A DNA stretch of 38,317 nucleotides from Methylococcaceae bacterium (GCA_005772825.1 SXIP01000047.1:1-38317); one strand, 5' to 3'; counted from the stretch's first letter, positions 7,958 to 17,910 are shown. The notes: generated by a model not told the origin, from the sequence alone. Program-made: numbers and translations.

Positions 7958-9718
7958 TTACAAGATGCCGATCGAATTGAGATTTCCCGTACGCGGTGCT
8001 GTCCGGTTTTCACTCATATCAAGCGACAAGAACGGCGTAGAAAATTTGGCTAATCGAGGAGGCGCTGTCAAGGCTGACATTATTGTAGAAAAGGGCGGTT
8101 CCTTTTTTTGCATGTCTGTTGCGACACGGGTTAAGGTAGCTAATGCTTGATGGAGACGTTCGGCATTTTCTGCGGGCAGAAGAAACGTCAGGGAACTGGT
8201 TGCAGGCAATGTCGGGCTTAAAAAGCCGGGATTAAGCAGATTGAATTTCTCGACATTCAGATTGGCAAGTTTGGCGATGGTGCTTACCTCTTTTCCGGCC
8301 AGATGTTGGATGTCGTTGTGATGATTGATTTTAACTTTAACGAAATACGGTTCATTTCTGATCGACGGCAGCTTCAAGTGATAATTGGCAGGGTTTGCAA
8401 AGATGCTCGATAAGGCCAGCAGGCGCGGTACATAGTTGCGGGTTTCTTCCGGCAGGGGCAAGGACCAGAAATCGGTGGGCAGTCCCTCGGCAACGTTGCG
8501 GCTGATGGCGGCATCGACAGCGCCTTGTCCGCAATTATAAGCGGCCAGCGCGAGCAGCCAGTCGCCGTTGAAATGTTGTTTCAACCTGGACAGGAAACGT
8601 ATGGCCGCCTCGGTGGAAGCCGTGATATCGAGCCTTTCATCATAACTATCGCTTTGCTCCAGCTCGAAGTCATTACCCGTGTCGGGAATGAACTGCCAAA
8701 GTCCGGCAGCGCTTTTGGGCGACAGTGCGGTAGGCTGATAGGCGCTTTCTACTATCGGCAGCAAAGCCAGCTCCAAAGGCAGTTTATTTTTGCTGAGTTT
8801 TTCAACGATGTGGTAAATGTAAGGTCGTGCGCGTTCAGCGACCTGACGGAGATAATCGGGACGTTGCGCGTACCAGGCTATCTGTTTATTGACGCGTTCG
8901 TAACGGCTGGCTTGCGGCGAATAACAAGGACTTTCTAGTTTCTGTTGAGTATCGACCGCCTGCGGCTGTTGCGCGACGGCGCCGGTATCTTTATCTGAGG
9001 TTGCAATGCAGCCGGGTTTAAGAGCCGCATTGACGATTCTCGTCTGTGTCTTAGCAGTGGCAACACGGGTTATGACCGGCGCTAAAGCGTTTGACTCCAA
9101 GGGCGATTTGACATCTTGTTTGCGCAATTCGGTGTGAACGCCGATCAATGTACGGAAGCGGGGTTCTAAATTAGTTCTACCTAAAGGGCGTTTGTCATCA
9201 TGCTTGTGTAATTCGGGGTGAAAGCCGATCAATGTGCGGAAACGGATTTTCTCTGCAGCGGTTTTGCCGGGGCTATTGATTTTTTGTGTAGTGATTCGTT
9301 CATGTTGGCGATTTGCTTCCAGGCGCGTCGCGTCCTGTTTGTCGCTGACGGCTGACGCAATCATCGCATTAACTTGGTCCAGTTGCAGCGGCAGACCGGA
9401 GCGCTTGTCGATGCGTACCCGCGCTTTTCCATTCGTAACGGGGAGTAGTGACGGCTCAGTGATTTCCGGATCAAGCAGTCTTTGTTGCGCAAGTTCCGAT
9501 ACAGGACCGGGACGAGGAATTTGCATGCCTGAACGAATGCGTTCCCATACATCGCCGGGCTTGGACGGCGCTTTTTTCCTGCTATGTCGGCCGCTGTGTT
9601 TGCTTTGGTGGTGGTTTATTCCGGCTTTGCCGTTTCCGAAGGAAGCCGAAACCGTATCAGACAGGGTCAATAAGCCAATACCGACCAGCATATTCAATAC
9701 CAACAGTAATAGTCGCAT
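7958..9718 (-). CDS. MltD-like membrane-bound lytic murein transglycosylase
   Basis: 586 residues with a signal peptide (MRLLLLVLNMLVGIGLLTLS). The SLT catalytic domain spans about 295-410: PIVESAYQP (321-329) carries the catalytic Glu324, followed by SPKSAAGLWQFIP and LALAAYNCGQGAV. The family cleaves peptidoglycan glycan strands in the periplasm to 1,6-anhydro products. After the domain, YFVKVKINHHNDIQHLAGKE resembles the spacer before LysM repeats of MltD, but no clear LysM remains. The 270 residues before the domain are Pro/Lys-rich and include a 28-residue tandem duplication (159-179 and 187-207, both RFRTLIG.H.EL.K.D.K.PL). The ATG at 9718 with AAAGGT upstream creates the signal peptide; the longer frame to 9832 has no such feature. 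Confidence 0.88.
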   Translation of the reverse strand: MRLLLLVLNMLVGIGLLTLSDTVSASFGNGKAGINHHQSKHSGRHSRKKAPSKPGDVWERIRSGMQIPRPGPVSELAQQRLLDPEITEPSLLPVTNGKARVRIDKRSGLPLQLDQVNAMIASAVSDKQDATRLEANRQHERITTQKINSPGKTAAEKIRFRTLIGFHPELHKHDDKRPLGRTNLEPRFRTLIGVHTELRKQDVKSPLESNALAPVITRVATAKTQTRIVNAALKPGCIATSDKDTGAVAQQPQAVDTQQKLESPCYSPQASRYERVNKQIAWYAQRPDYLRQVAERARPYIYHIVEKLSKNKLPLELALLPIVESAYQPTALSPKSAAGLWQFIPDTGNDFELEQSDSYDERLDITASTEAAIRFLSRLKQHFNGDWLLALAAYNCGQGAVDAAISRNVAEGLPTDFWSLPLPEETRNYVPRLLALSSIFANPANYHLKLPSIRNEPYFVKVKINHHNDIQHLAGKEVSTIAKLANLNVEKFNLLNPGFLSPTLPATSSLTFLLPAENAERLHQALATLTRVATDMQKKEPPFSTIMSALTAPPRLAKFSTPFLSLDMSENRTAPRTGNLNSIGIL

Positions 9719-10046
9719 TTTATAACCTTTTATTTTATTTATTGTTATCGTGAACATAACATGCGGATTTCTTGGATCCGTAAGATACATGCCGATGGAC
9801 CGATTGGGTTTGCCTGGGTTCAGTTTTTCCAATCAGTAGCTGTCATGAGGCGGCTATCCTACGTTCGGAAGAAATTTTTAAAGTTCCGTAGCGTAATGTT
9901 TGTTCGTGGAATTATTATCGCGTGCAAAGATTAGGTCTCGCTTAAGATTAACCGGCAGTGCATTGAATCCGTCACTGCGTTTAATAATGAAAAGGTAAAG
10001 CCGGGGAATGACGATGGATGAAGCGTGGTTGGGTATTGTTAAGAAG
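9719..10046. other. Gap upstream of the transglycosylase gene
   Basis: A 63-codon minus-strand frame (9878-10069) has no recognisable product, no good ribosome binding site, and begins inside the terminator hairpin of its upstream neighbour. It is not supported as a gene. No clear promoter is visible. Confidence 0.4.
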
Positions 10047-10072
10047 TAAGTGGCTATAAAAATAGCCACTTA
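10047..10072 (-). terminator. Hairpin terminator after the coiled-coil protein gene
   Basis: A perfect 11-bp stem (TAAGTGGCTAT / ATAGCCACTTA) with a 4-nt loop lies 15 bases past the stop codon at 10087. The tail is only moderately T-rich on either strand. Confidence 0.7.
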
Positions 10073-10086
10073 TCTTTGTTGCATGA

Positions 10087-10836
10087 TTAATAAGCGCCTT
10101 GCATCCGGTGTTTTCCATCCCAGAAGGATGATTTTTTAACTTTTTCACCGATGGCTGTAAACATCTGCTCCGTGCCGGTTTTGAGTTGCTTCAGTGCTTT
10201 ATTCAGCCATCCTATTGCATTTGAGTAAAATGTTTTACCGAAAGCCGCTGCGGTTTCCATTTGTTGCAAAGCCGGATCAAGCACCTTTATCTGGAAAATA
10301 ATCTGGCTTTGAGAGGGTAGGGCCAGCAGGGCTACCGTTATTTCCTCAAGCAACACTTTGCTGGGATGAGTCACTTTTCTGTCAACCCAGGCGATCACCA
10401 TTGCAAAATAATTTTTTGCCCGCTCAGGATATTTATTGACGGCATTCGTAGTGGTGTGGATGTTCTGGTAGATAAGCGTTTTTTTCTTACTGATGAAATA
10501 ACTGGATTCATGAACAAACGCCTGAATGGTCTCAACTTGCTTCTGGATTTGTGTTAGCGATGGGTTGATTATTTTTTCATCAATGCCGTTTTTTATTTGC
10601 TGCCTGCACTGGTCAATAATGGTAATGACATTTTGCAGCAGGCTTCGCGGTGTAACAATCAGTTTTGCTTCCAATTCCTGAAGTAGGAACTCGCGATCAC
10701 TTAAAGACTGTTTTAATTGATCGATGATTTCCTGGTTTGATTGCAGTTGTAATGTCAGTGTTGATACCTGGTTTTCCAACCGGGTAAGTTCGGCTAACAT
10801 GTCGTTTGTATCGGTACTACTGATATTTGATTCCAT
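10087..10836 (-). CDS. Hypothetical coiled-coil protein
   Basis: 249 residues, family not recognised. Residues about 10-65 form a heptad-rich coiled coil (MLAELTRLENQVSTLTLQLQ). The rest is amphipathic alpha-helix without signal peptide, cysteine motifs or catalytic motif. The C-terminal half (YPERAKNYFAMVIAWVDRKV) has a phasin- or apolipoprotein-like look, but this is only an impression. The ATG at 10836 is chosen because GAGGAGGAA lies 6 bases before it; the longer frame starts on TTG inside that ribosome binding site. It is a single-gene unit ending at a strong hairpin. Confidence 0.7.
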   Translation of the reverse strand: MESNISSTDTNDMLAELTRLENQVSTLTLQLQSNQEIIDQLKQSLSDREFLLQELEAKLIVTPRSLLQNVITIIDQCRQQIKNGIDEKIINPSLTQIQKQVETIQAFVHESSYFISKKKTLIYQNIHTTTNAVNKYPERAKNYFAMVIAWVDRKVTHPSKVLLEEITVALLALPSQSQIIFQIKVLDPALQQMETAAAFGKTFYSNAIGWLNKALKQLKTGTEQMFTAIGEKVKKSSFWDGKHRMQGAY

Positions 10837-11024
10837 GCAGTTCCTCCTCAATGTTATTTATATTTATTATGTATTCAAGCGGTGCAATACATAACAATTA
10901 AAAATACTAAAGTCAAGAAAAATGACGGCTAAACCAACAGGCAGAAGCGGCTAAATAATTGTTTTGATATTCGTTTTTTGCGTAAGCGGTGTTTAAAGGC
11001 GCGTTGGCGGAATGCGCGTAACGG

Positions 11025-11648
11025 TTATTTCCTGGCCTCAATCAACTTGATAATATCGCTGCTGCTCTCATCAACGCGCACCGATGAAAAAGCACAGGCT
11101 TTGACGTTTTTAACGGTATTGCGGTTAATATTTGCCCCGACCAGCGCAACCACCACCGGATTCAGCAGATTCATCAAGCGGGCCATGACAGGCCTGGAAC
11201 TGACGACATGTTCCAGCAATAAAACCTGTCCGCCGGGTTTGCATACCCGGTAAAGTTCTTTCAATCCTTTCAGCGGCAACGGTACCGAACAAAAAACAAA
11301 AGATGCGATGACGGTATCAAAGCTGTTATCGGCATAGTAAAGCGACTGGATGTCCATCTGATCCAGGTCAACGGCGATATTTTTTCGGTCCCGTTTGTTG
11401 GCGGCCTGTTTGAGCATGGCCTTGCTGAAATCAATGGCGGTAATTCGGGCGTCTTTGGGATAATAGTCAAAATTCTTGCCCGTGCCTACACCGACTTCAA
11501 GAATATGGTGACCATCGACTTTCGCCCATAACTTTTTTCGCCAGCTTTTAAAAAACAATCCTTCCATGACGGCTTCGAGGCCCTCAAAATAGGGAGCTAT
11601 CCGGTCATAGCGTTTTTGTATTGTTGCGCTGTCTGAGGCCGATTTCAT
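11025..11648 (-). CDS. Class I SAM-dependent methyltransferase (UbiE/PmtA-like)
   Basis: 207 residues with a complete Rossmann methyltransferase core. Motif I is LEVGVGTGKNF (50-60), the acidic loop is ITAIDFSKAMLKQA (69-82), motif II is FDTVIASFVFCSVP and motif III is LYRVCKPGGQVLLLEHV. The arrangement resembles UbiE and Rhodobacter-type phosphatidylethanolamine N-methyltransferases; the order '.Y..iA..Y......' at the N-terminus favours the latter. The substrate cannot be decided from sequence. It is divergent from ribA across 174 bases and alone in its unit. The ATG lacks a strong Shine-Dalgarno sequence. Confidence 0.85.
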   Translation of the reverse strand: MKSASDSATIQKRYDRIAPYFEGLEAVMEGLFFKSWRKKLWAKVDGHHILEVGVGTGKNFDYYPKDARITAIDFSKAMLKQAANKRDRKNIAVDLDQMDIQSLYYADNSFDTVIASFVFCSVPLPLKGLKELYRVCKPGGQVLLLEHVVSSRPVMARLMNLLNPVVVALVGANINRNTVKNVKACAFSSVRVDESSSDIIKLIEARK

Positions 11649-11822
11649 AATTTGGTTTCAGGTAATTCATCAGGAAACGCATATTACAGCGCAAACTTAA
11701 CGGCTATCAACAATATTCTTGGTCGTCGGGTAAAATAGCCCAATAAATCAAACACACAACTTTTTAACTTAACCGGCGTTGAATTGGTTAAAATATAAAC
11801 AATTTTTGGATTAATTATTGAC

Positions 11823-12437
11823 GTGAAGCCACAATTAGAAGATTTAGTACAGACGCCTATCCCGACCCGGCACGGCGAGTTCATCCTGCATTATTACAGC
11901 AATAATATTGATGACAAGGAGCATGTTGCCCTGGTTAAAGGCCGTGTTGCCGATCGGGAAAATGTGCCGGTGCGCATCCATTCCGAGTGTTTTACCGGCG
12001 ATGTATTAGGCTCGAGACGCTGTGATTGCGGCGAGCAGCTGGAATTGGCGATGCAGCTTATTGATGAGGCGGGTTACGGTGTATTGATTTATCTGCGCCA
12101 GGAAGGGCGGGGCATCGGCTTGTTAAAAAAACTGCAAGCCTATAATTTGCAGGACAAGGGCATGGACACCGTGGATGCCAATATTCATCTGGGTCATCTT
12201 GCCGATGAACGGGAGTACGGCATTGCCGCGTTAATGCTCGATGACCTGAAGATAAAATCGATAAAGCTGATGACCAATAACCCGAAGAAAATCGATGCCT
12301 TGAAAAAGCTCGGTATTAATGTGGTTGGCCGCATCCCTGTTGAAGTGGTAGCCCACAAGGACAATTTGGGGTATTTAAAAACCAAGGCCAAAAAAATGGC
12401 GCACATGTTGTTTGAGTCCAAAAAGGAAAAGGATTAA
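11823..12437 (+). CDS. ribA: GTP cyclohydrolase II
   Basis: 204 residues, the normal length for monofunctional RibA. It opens the imidazole ring of GTP and releases formate and pyrophosphate, giving the first riboflavin intermediate in the cytoplasm. Zinc ligands C56, C67 and C69 sit in HSECFTGDVLGSRRCDCG. The GTP-binding segment YLRQEGRGIGL, the DTVDANIHLG helix and LMTNNPKKI are all present. It is not fused to RibB. The start is GTG at 11823, which matches the family N-terminus; the upstream ribosome binding site is weak. Riboflavin supply fits the flavin-dependent genes elsewhere in the window, but there is no operon link. Confidence 0.95.
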   Translation: MKPQLEDLVQTPIPTRHGEFILHYYSNNIDDKEHVALVKGRVADRENVPVRIHSECFTGDVLGSRRCDCGEQLELAMQLIDEAGYGVLIYLRQEGRGIGLLKKLQAYNLQDKGMDTVDANIHLGHLADEREYGIAALMLDDLKIKSIKLMTNNPKKIDALKKLGINVVGRIPVEVVAHKDNLGYLKTKAKKMAHMLFESKKEKD

Positions 12438-12480
12438 GCCGAAAGCCGAAAAATCTATAAAAGGGTCGTTCCTTTAGCCT

Positions 12481-13662
12481 TTAGCCTTTAGCCTTCAATA
12501 CCGTTTCAACCAGCTGCACCCAATAGGCTGCGCCGATCGGCAATATCTCGTCATTAAAATCATAATGAGGATTATGCAACAGGCAACTGTTTTCGGAAGA
12601 GCCGTTGCCTATCCAGATATAACAGCCCGGCTTTTCCTGCAACATAAAGGCAAAATCTTCCGAACCCATGCAAGGTGTCGGTTGCTGATTGACGCAATCC
12701 TCACCGGCCACGGCAATGGCCGCCTGTAACGCCATCGCGGTTTCAACGGCGGCATTGACAGTCACCGGATAACCGGCATTTTCCGGGTTAAAGCGGATAG
12801 TTGCGGACACATCAAAACCATCACAAATTGAATTCACCAATCGGGCGATACGCTCGGCAATGGTTTTTTGCACCAAGCCGTCAAAACACCTGAATGTGCC
12901 TCTTAATACCACCGATTCCGGCAAGGCGTTCCAGGTATTTCCGGCGTGAACTTGGGTAATGCTGACCACAGCCGGGTCGGAAGGATTAACAGTCCGGCTG
13001 ACAATGGTCTGTAAGGCCGTGATAATCTGGGCGGCGGCGACAATCGCATCATTGCCCAGATGCGGCATCGCGGCATGCGTGGCTTGCCCGGTAATAATAA
13101 TTTCAAAACAGTCGAATGACGCCATCATCGCACCGGGCTTAACGGCAAAAGAACCCGGCGGAATATCCGGGAAATTGTGCATGCCGAACACACAATCGGC
13201 AGGAAATTGTTCAAACAGCCCGTCATCTATCATCTGTTTCGCACCCGCCCGGCCTTCTTCAGCCGGTTGGAAAATAAAATACACGGTGCCGTTAAAGTTG
13301 CGATGCTCCGCCAAATAGCAAGCCGCGCCCAACAACATGGTGGAATGACCGTCATGACCGCAAGCATGCATTTTCCCGTCGTGGCGGGATTTATGAGCAA
13401 AACTGTTTTGCTCCTGGATGAACAAGGCATCCATATCCGCACGCAAGGCGATTTTCCGGTCGCCGTTGCCTACGGAAAGTGTTGCAACCACACCGGTTTT
13501 GCCCAAGCCCTGATGAACCTCCAAACCGAAACCTCTCAACTTATCGGCGATAAATTTTGCCGTTTCGGTTTCTTCAAAAGCGGTTTCCGGGAACTGGTGC
13601 AGATGTTGCCGCCATTGACGCATTTGGTTGTGTAGTTGATCGATTTTGTTAGGGTTAGGCAT
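12481..13662 (-). CDS. M20D-family amidohydrolase (hippurate/N-acyl-amino acid hydrolase type)
   Basis: 393 residues. Cytosolic di-metal peptidase-like fold: ALRADMDAL (72-80), HACGHDGHSTMLLGA (99-113) with metal ligands C101 and H103, the general base region FQPAEEGRAGA (131-141) and MHNFPDIPPG (161-170). A lid/dimerisation domain follows, and PCMGSEDFAFMLQ and LHNPHYDFND sit near the C-terminus. The family removes acyl groups from N-acyl amino acids, hippurate or indole-acetyl conjugates; the true substrate cannot be told. The stop codon lies in three tandem copies of the 7-mer TTTAGCC. It converges with ribA, 43 bases away. Confidence 0.92.
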   Translation of the reverse strand: MPNPNKIDQLHNQMRQWRQHLHQFPETAFEETETAKFIADKLRGFGLEVHQGLGKTGVVATLSVGNGDRKIALRADMDALFIQEQNSFAHKSRHDGKMHACGHDGHSTMLLGAACYLAEHRNFNGTVYFIFQPAEEGRAGAKQMIDDGLFEQFPADCVFGMHNFPDIPPGSFAVKPGAMMASFDCFEIIITGQATHAAMPHLGNDAIVAAAQIITALQTIVSRTVNPSDPAVVSITQVHAGNTWNALPESVVLRGTFRCFDGLVQKTIAERIARLVNSICDGFDVSATIRFNPENAGYPVTVNAAVETAMALQAAIAVAGEDCVNQQPTPCMGSEDFAFMLQEKPGCYIWIGNGSSENSCLLHNPHYDFNDEILPIGAAYWVQLVETVLKAKG

Positions 13663-13929
13663 TTGAGTGCTTTAGGGTATGAATATTATTGAGATTTGCT
13701 GGTTAGTCGGTGTTCTATAGTTCAGGTAATCTGCAAAAGAAATGGATCAATAGAATAGAGGAATACCTTCATCATAAAACGGTAGCGTAAAATCTAAGTC
13801 TGACCGGCTTTTATGAATCTTCCATGTTGAACTGATCTTGGTCTAATGATGCCTATACTATCCTTTTTATAAAAATTTTTTCGGTATAACTTTCTATCTT
13901 ACTTTATGTGAAATTGAAAGCTTGTTCGT

Positions 13930-14997
13930 TTATCCCATCTCCCCCGCCTCACGATAAGAAACCATGCGCTGCCGTTCTTCGTCCCAGAGGCTTGCGCGGA
14001 AGCATTCGAGGATTTCGCCGGGCGCCAGTGACGTGGTTATCGGCGATTGCAGTTCGGGAATGGCGGCCATGGCTTCGGGTAGGCGATAGAACGGGATATG
14101 CACGTTGAGGTGATGGATGTGGTGATAGCCGATGTTGCCGGTGAACCATTGCATGACTTGGTTGAGTTGCAGGTAGCTTGAGGACTCCATCGCGGCCCGA
14201 TAGAAGGTCCAGGCTTCGGGCGAGATGATTTTCATGCGTTTGAAGCTGTGCTGGGCAAAAAACAGGTAGCTGCCCAGCGCCGATGCGATGGTCATCGGCA
14301 ACAAGATGACGAAGAAAGCCATCTCAAAACCGCCGAATATCCACAATGCGGCAATCAGTCCGCCATGCGCGAGCAGTGACAGTGCCGAATCCCAGTGCTT
14401 GTAAGGATCGCGAAATAGCGGTAACAGGCAGATGTTCAGGAAGAAAACCGTGAAATAACCGAATAACAGGGTCAAGGGATGGCGTTCAATACGGTAGCGG
14501 GCGCGTTCTGCCGTTGTCGCTTGACGCCACATTGTCGTGGATATAATAGGGAATGCGCCGACGCCGGTTAGGGAAATCTGGCCGACATGACCGTGATGGT
14601 AGTTGTGGCTTTTCTTCCATGAATTGGGGGGCGTGAGTCCGAAAGCGCCGTAGGCACGAAACAGTATTGCGGCCAGAATGGAATCCCTGAGAATGGTTCC
14701 GTGCATGTAGTCATGATATGTGATGAATGCGCGTACTATCAGCAGCGCGCCGAGCACGGATAAAACCATTCGGGCCGGCCACCAGGTCAGCAATCCGGCG
14801 CCGACCAGCGCTGCGATCATCAGTGTGAAAGTAATTCCTACGTGCCACCAGCTTTTTGTTCTGGATTCCACGGCAAAGGGCGTTGTCGCCGCCAACAGTT
14901 CTCGGCCCATTCGAATGTCGGCGCTGTGTTCGGGAATATCGGATTCCTGGCCGATAGTCTCTGCGTTTACTTCATTATTCAGGTTGCTTTGTTTCAT
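13930..14997 (-). CDS. Membrane fatty acid desaturase
   Basis: 355 residues with the three histidine boxes of the di-iron desaturase family: HDYMH (95-99), HNYHH (131-135) and HHIHH (292-296). Hydrophobic pairs at about 57-95 and 175-245 would span the inner membrane. It introduces a double bond into an acyl chain using O2 and electrons from a ferredoxin or cytochrome; position and carrier (acyl-lipid or acyl-CoA) are unknown. The ATG at 14997 has GGGGG 6 bases before it; the longer frame from 15021 lacks support. No electron-transfer partner lies beside it. Confidence 0.9.
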   Translation of the reverse strand: MKQSNLNNEVNAETIGQESDIPEHSADIRMGRELLAATTPFAVESRTKSWWHVGITFTLMIAALVGAGLLTWWPARMVLSVLGALLIVRAFITYHDYMHGTILRDSILAAILFRAYGAFGLTPPNSWKKSHNYHHGHVGQISLTGVGAFPIISTTMWRQATTAERARYRIERHPLTLLFGYFTVFFLNICLLPLFRDPYKHWDSALSLLAHGGLIAALWIFGGFEMAFFVILLPMTIASALGSYLFFAQHSFKRMKIISPEAWTFYRAAMESSSYLQLNQVMQWFTGNIGYHHIHHLNVHIPFYRLPEAMAAIPELQSPITTSLAPGEILECFRASLWDEERQRMVSYREAGEMG

Positions 14998-15354
14998 AAA
15001 AATACCCCCGCCACTGCACACAAAACAGGATTCAGGTCGCGGTTGGAACCGACTTGGACCCTTCCCGGTTGTTCAGGGCTTGCAAATGCTGACAAAATCG
15101 TAACGGCTACCCGGTTATTAGGTTAAAAACGTTTATAAAATAAACTGTTGTAAACGTAATGTAATACCGGCGCAGTTATAATTATTTTAGCGTTTTAGTT
15201 TTGAAAAAGTAACCTGTTTACCTTGTCCGGTAAAGGCTCTGATTGCATCATCAATGGACTAAAGCCGGTAATTTTTGGTATAGTTACAGGGCTTTTAGAT
15301 GATTTATCACATCCCTTTTACTCATTTTTCATATTTTCACTCTGGAGAAACTCA
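14998..15354. other. Divergent intergenic region, desaturase and gap
   Basis: No gene is seen. A perfect TATAAT at 15177-15182 has no good -35. A 6-bp inverted repeat TTTACC-N6-GGTAAA lies at 15217-15234, about 120 bases before gap, and could be an operator or a leader hairpin. Confidence 0.3.
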
Positions 15355-16368
15355 ATGCCGATTAAAGTTGCAATCAATGGTTATGGCCGTATTGGACGTA
15401 ATATTATCCGCGCGTTATACGAGTCAGGTCGTACCAATGAGATTCAAATTGTTGCAATCAATGATTTGGGCGACACCAACACGAATGCTCACCTGACTCA
15501 GTATGATTCAGTACATGGGAAATTCCCTTTTGAAGTCAGTATTGATGGCGACTCTATGGTTATCAATGGCGACAGAATCAAGGTTTTCTCTGAAAGAGAC
15601 CCGTCAAAGTTGCCTTGGGGCGATCTGGGCATCGATGTTGTTCATGAATGCACCGGTTTGTTCACCAGCAAGGCAAAAGCTTCTGCCCACATTACTGCCG
15701 GCGCGAAAAAAGTCATCATTTCCGCACCGGGCGGCGAAGATGTCGATGCCACTATTGTTTATGGTGTCAACCACACGGTTCTGAAAGCATCGGACACCGT
15801 TATTTCCAATGCATCCTGCACCACCAACTGTCTGGCTCCGTTAGTAAAACCCTTGCACGATGCGATTGGTGTCGAAAACGGTTTAATGACCACGATACAT
15901 TCTTACACCAATGATCAGGTCCTGACAGACGTATACCACAGTGATTTGCGTCGTGCCCGCTCAGCGACTCAGTCAATGATTCCTACCAAAACCGGCGCCG
16001 CTGCCGCTGTCGGTTTGGTATTGCCTGAATTGTCCGGAAGACTCGACGGATTTGCGATGCGCGTTCCTACTATCAACGTCTCCGTGGTTGACTTGGTTTT
16101 CCAGGCGTCCAGAAATACCAGCAAAGCTGAAATAGACGAGATTCTGACAGCGGCCTCTAACGGCTTCTTGAAAGGTATCCTGGATATTAACGAAAAACCG
16201 CTGGTTTCAGTTGATTTTAACCACAATCCGGCATCGTCTATTTACGAAGCACCATTGACCAAAGTACTGAACGGCAACCTGGTAAAAGTTCTGTCCTGGT
16301 ACGATAACGAGTGGGGTTTCTCAAACCGTATGCTGGATACAACCATTGCCTTAGTTAATGCGCAATAA
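15355..16368 (+). CDS. gap: Glyceraldehyde-3-phosphate dehydrogenase, type I
   Basis: 337 residues. It oxidises glyceraldehyde-3-phosphate to 1,3-bisphosphoglycerate in the cytosol. The NAD fold begins [12 protein letters not shown]; Asp37 in AINDLGD fits NAD preference. The catalytic pair is C155 ([13 protein letters not shown]) and H182 (TTIHSYTND). The phosphate-site segment [22 protein letters not shown] and the C-terminal [12 protein letters not shown] are intact. The ATG at 15355 has TGGAGAAA upstream and gives the standard N-terminus; the frame extending back to 15223 is not coding. pyk follows after 15 bases, so the two glycolytic genes are probably cotranscribed. Confidence 0.97.
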   Translation: MPIKVAINGYGRIGRNIIRALYESGRTNEIQIVAINDLGDTNTNAHLTQYDSVHGKFPFEVSIDGDSMVINGDRIKVFSERDPSKLPWGDLGIDVVHECTGLFTSKAKASAHITAGAKKVIISAPGGEDVDATIVYGVNHTVLKASDTVISNASCTTNCLAPLVKPLHDAIGVENGLMTTIHSYTNDQVLTDVYHSDLRRARSATQSMIPTKTGAAAAVGLVLPELSGRLDGFAMRVPTINVSVVDLVFQASRNTSKAEIDEILTAASNGFLKGILDINEKPLVSVDFNHNPASSIYEAPLTKVLNGNLVKVLSWYDNEWGFSNRMLDTTIALVNAQ

Positions 16369-16383
16369 CGGATCAAATACCCC

Positions 16384-17829
16384 ATGTTAAGAAGAACCAA
16401 AATTTTAGCAACACTAGGGCCAGCCACCGATAAACCCGGTGTGCTTGAAGGTCTTTTTGCCGCCGGTGTTGACGTAGTGCGAATGAATTTTTCGCACGGT
16501 TCTGCCCAGGATCATATCGATAGAGCCAACACCATACGTGAATTGAGCCGTAAAACCGGACGTCGCGTAGGTATTCTTGCGGACCTGCAGGGGCCTAAAA
16601 TCCGTATCGCCCGATTTAAAGATACCAAGGTATTTTTAAATGAAGGCCAGGATTTTGCGCTGGACATCAATTTTGATCCCAAGGCAGGCGATAACACCCA
16701 GGTCGGTATTACCTACGAACCTTTGGCGCTGGAAGTCAGACCCGGCAGCAGACTGTTGCTGGACGACGGTCGTATTGTTCTGGATGTAGTTAATGTCGAG
16801 AACATGCGTGTTAACTGTACAGTTGTCGTGGGCGGCGATGTGTCCAACTACCAAGGCCTCATCCTGTTGGGCGGCGGTCTTTCTGCGGCGGCTTTAACTG
16901 AAAAAGACAAGGAAGATATCAAAACGATCGCGGTTATGAAGTGCGATTATGTGGCGATCTCCTTTCCACGTTGCGCAGAAGATCTTCATGAAGCGCGCCG
17001 CTTGCTGCAAGCTGAAGGCTGTTATGCCGGTATCGTTTCCAAAGTTGAACGTGCGGAAGCGATTGTGCCTGATGTTATGGACGAGATTATCCTGGCATCG
17101 GATGCAGTCATGGTTGCGCGTGGCGATTTGGGTGTTGAAATCGGTGACGCCAACTTGCCCGCCGTACAGAAAATGCTGATTAAACGCACCAGGGAACTCA
17201 ATCGTGTTGCAATTACCGCCACACAAATGATGGAGTCGATGATTGAAAACGCGATTCCTACCCGTGCGGAAGTATTTGATGTCGCCAATGCTGTTTATGA
17301 CGGCACCGATGTCATCATGCTGTCTGCAGAAACCGCTTCCGGGAAGTACCCGATTAAAGCGGTTGAAGCGATGGACCGTATCTGTATCGAAGCGGAAAAG
17401 CAACGCAGCGTTCGTGAGTCCGATCACCGTCTGAATATTCAATTTGAACGCGATGACGAAGCGATTGCGATGTCCGCCATGTATATGGCCAATCATACCA
17501 AGATTAAAGGCATTGTTGCTTTAACCGAATCCGGTTCCACGCCTTTGTGGATGTCCAGAATCAGTTCCGGTATTCCTATTTTTGCTTTCAGCAGCCAGGA
17601 AAAAACCCTGGGTAGAGTGACCTTGTTTCGCGGCGTTTTTCCTATTTACTTCAAACTTGAAGACCAGGATCATGCCGAGGCGAACCGTAGTGTTGTGAAA
17701 GAACTCAGAAAATGGAATCTCGCTAAAGACGGCGATAAATTCATTATCACCAAAGGCGACCTGAATGGCGTTGAAGGCGGCACCAACGCCTTGAAGGTTA
17801 TTGTGGTCGGACAGGGTTTAACCCCTTAA
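16384..17829 (+). CDS. pyk: Pyruvate kinase
   Basis: 481 residues, normal length. It transfers phosphate from phosphoenolpyruvate to ADP. Motifs: TKILATLGPATD at the N-terminus, RMNFSHG (33-39), the B-domain (about 75-165), ISFPR..EDL, the catalytic lysine K220 in IVSKVERAEA with metal ligand E222, VARGDLGVEI (244-253) and TATQMMESMI. The effector C-domain ends normally. ISFPR has Pro where most family members have a small aliphatic residue. It follows gap by 15 bases with a weak ribosome binding site, consistent with translation from the same mRNA. Confidence 0.97.
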   Translation: MLRRTKILATLGPATDKPGVLEGLFAAGVDVVRMNFSHGSAQDHIDRANTIRELSRKTGRRVGILADLQGPKIRIARFKDTKVFLNEGQDFALDINFDPKAGDNTQVGITYEPLALEVRPGSRLLLDDGRIVLDVVNVENMRVNCTVVVGGDVSNYQGLILLGGGLSAAALTEKDKEDIKTIAVMKCDYVAISFPRCAEDLHEARRLLQAEGCYAGIVSKVERAEAIVPDVMDEIILASDAVMVARGDLGVEIGDANLPAVQKMLIKRTRELNRVAITATQMMESMIENAIPTRAEVFDVANAVYDGTDVIMLSAETASGKYPIKAVEAMDRICIEAEKQRSVRESDHRLNIQFERDDEAIAMSAMYMANHTKIKGIVALTESGSTPLWMSRISSGIPIFAFSSQEKTLGRVTLFRGVFPIYFKLEDQDHAEANRSVVKELRKWNLAKDGDKFIITKGDLNGVEGGTNALKVIVVGQGLTP

Positions 17830-17838
17830 AACCCATCC

Positions 17839-17888
17839 ATCCTGTATTTCAGATCGATACGATATCGATACGATCTGGATTACAGGAT
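17839..17888. terminator. Hairpin between pyk and the globin unit
   Basis: Outer 8-bp arms ATCCTGTA/TACAGGAT and inner 7-bp arms CAGATCG/CGATCTG form a long interrupted stem around a CGATATCG core. It starts 10 bases after the pyk stop and is followed by CACCTTTT. It lies between convergent units and can serve both. Confidence 0.7.
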
Positions 17889-17910
17889 CACCTTTTAATG
17901 AATTGGTCTG

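Noticed and set aside
9878-10069. 63-codon minus-strand frame
   Set aside because: Starts within a terminator hairpin; no motif and no ribosome binding site.
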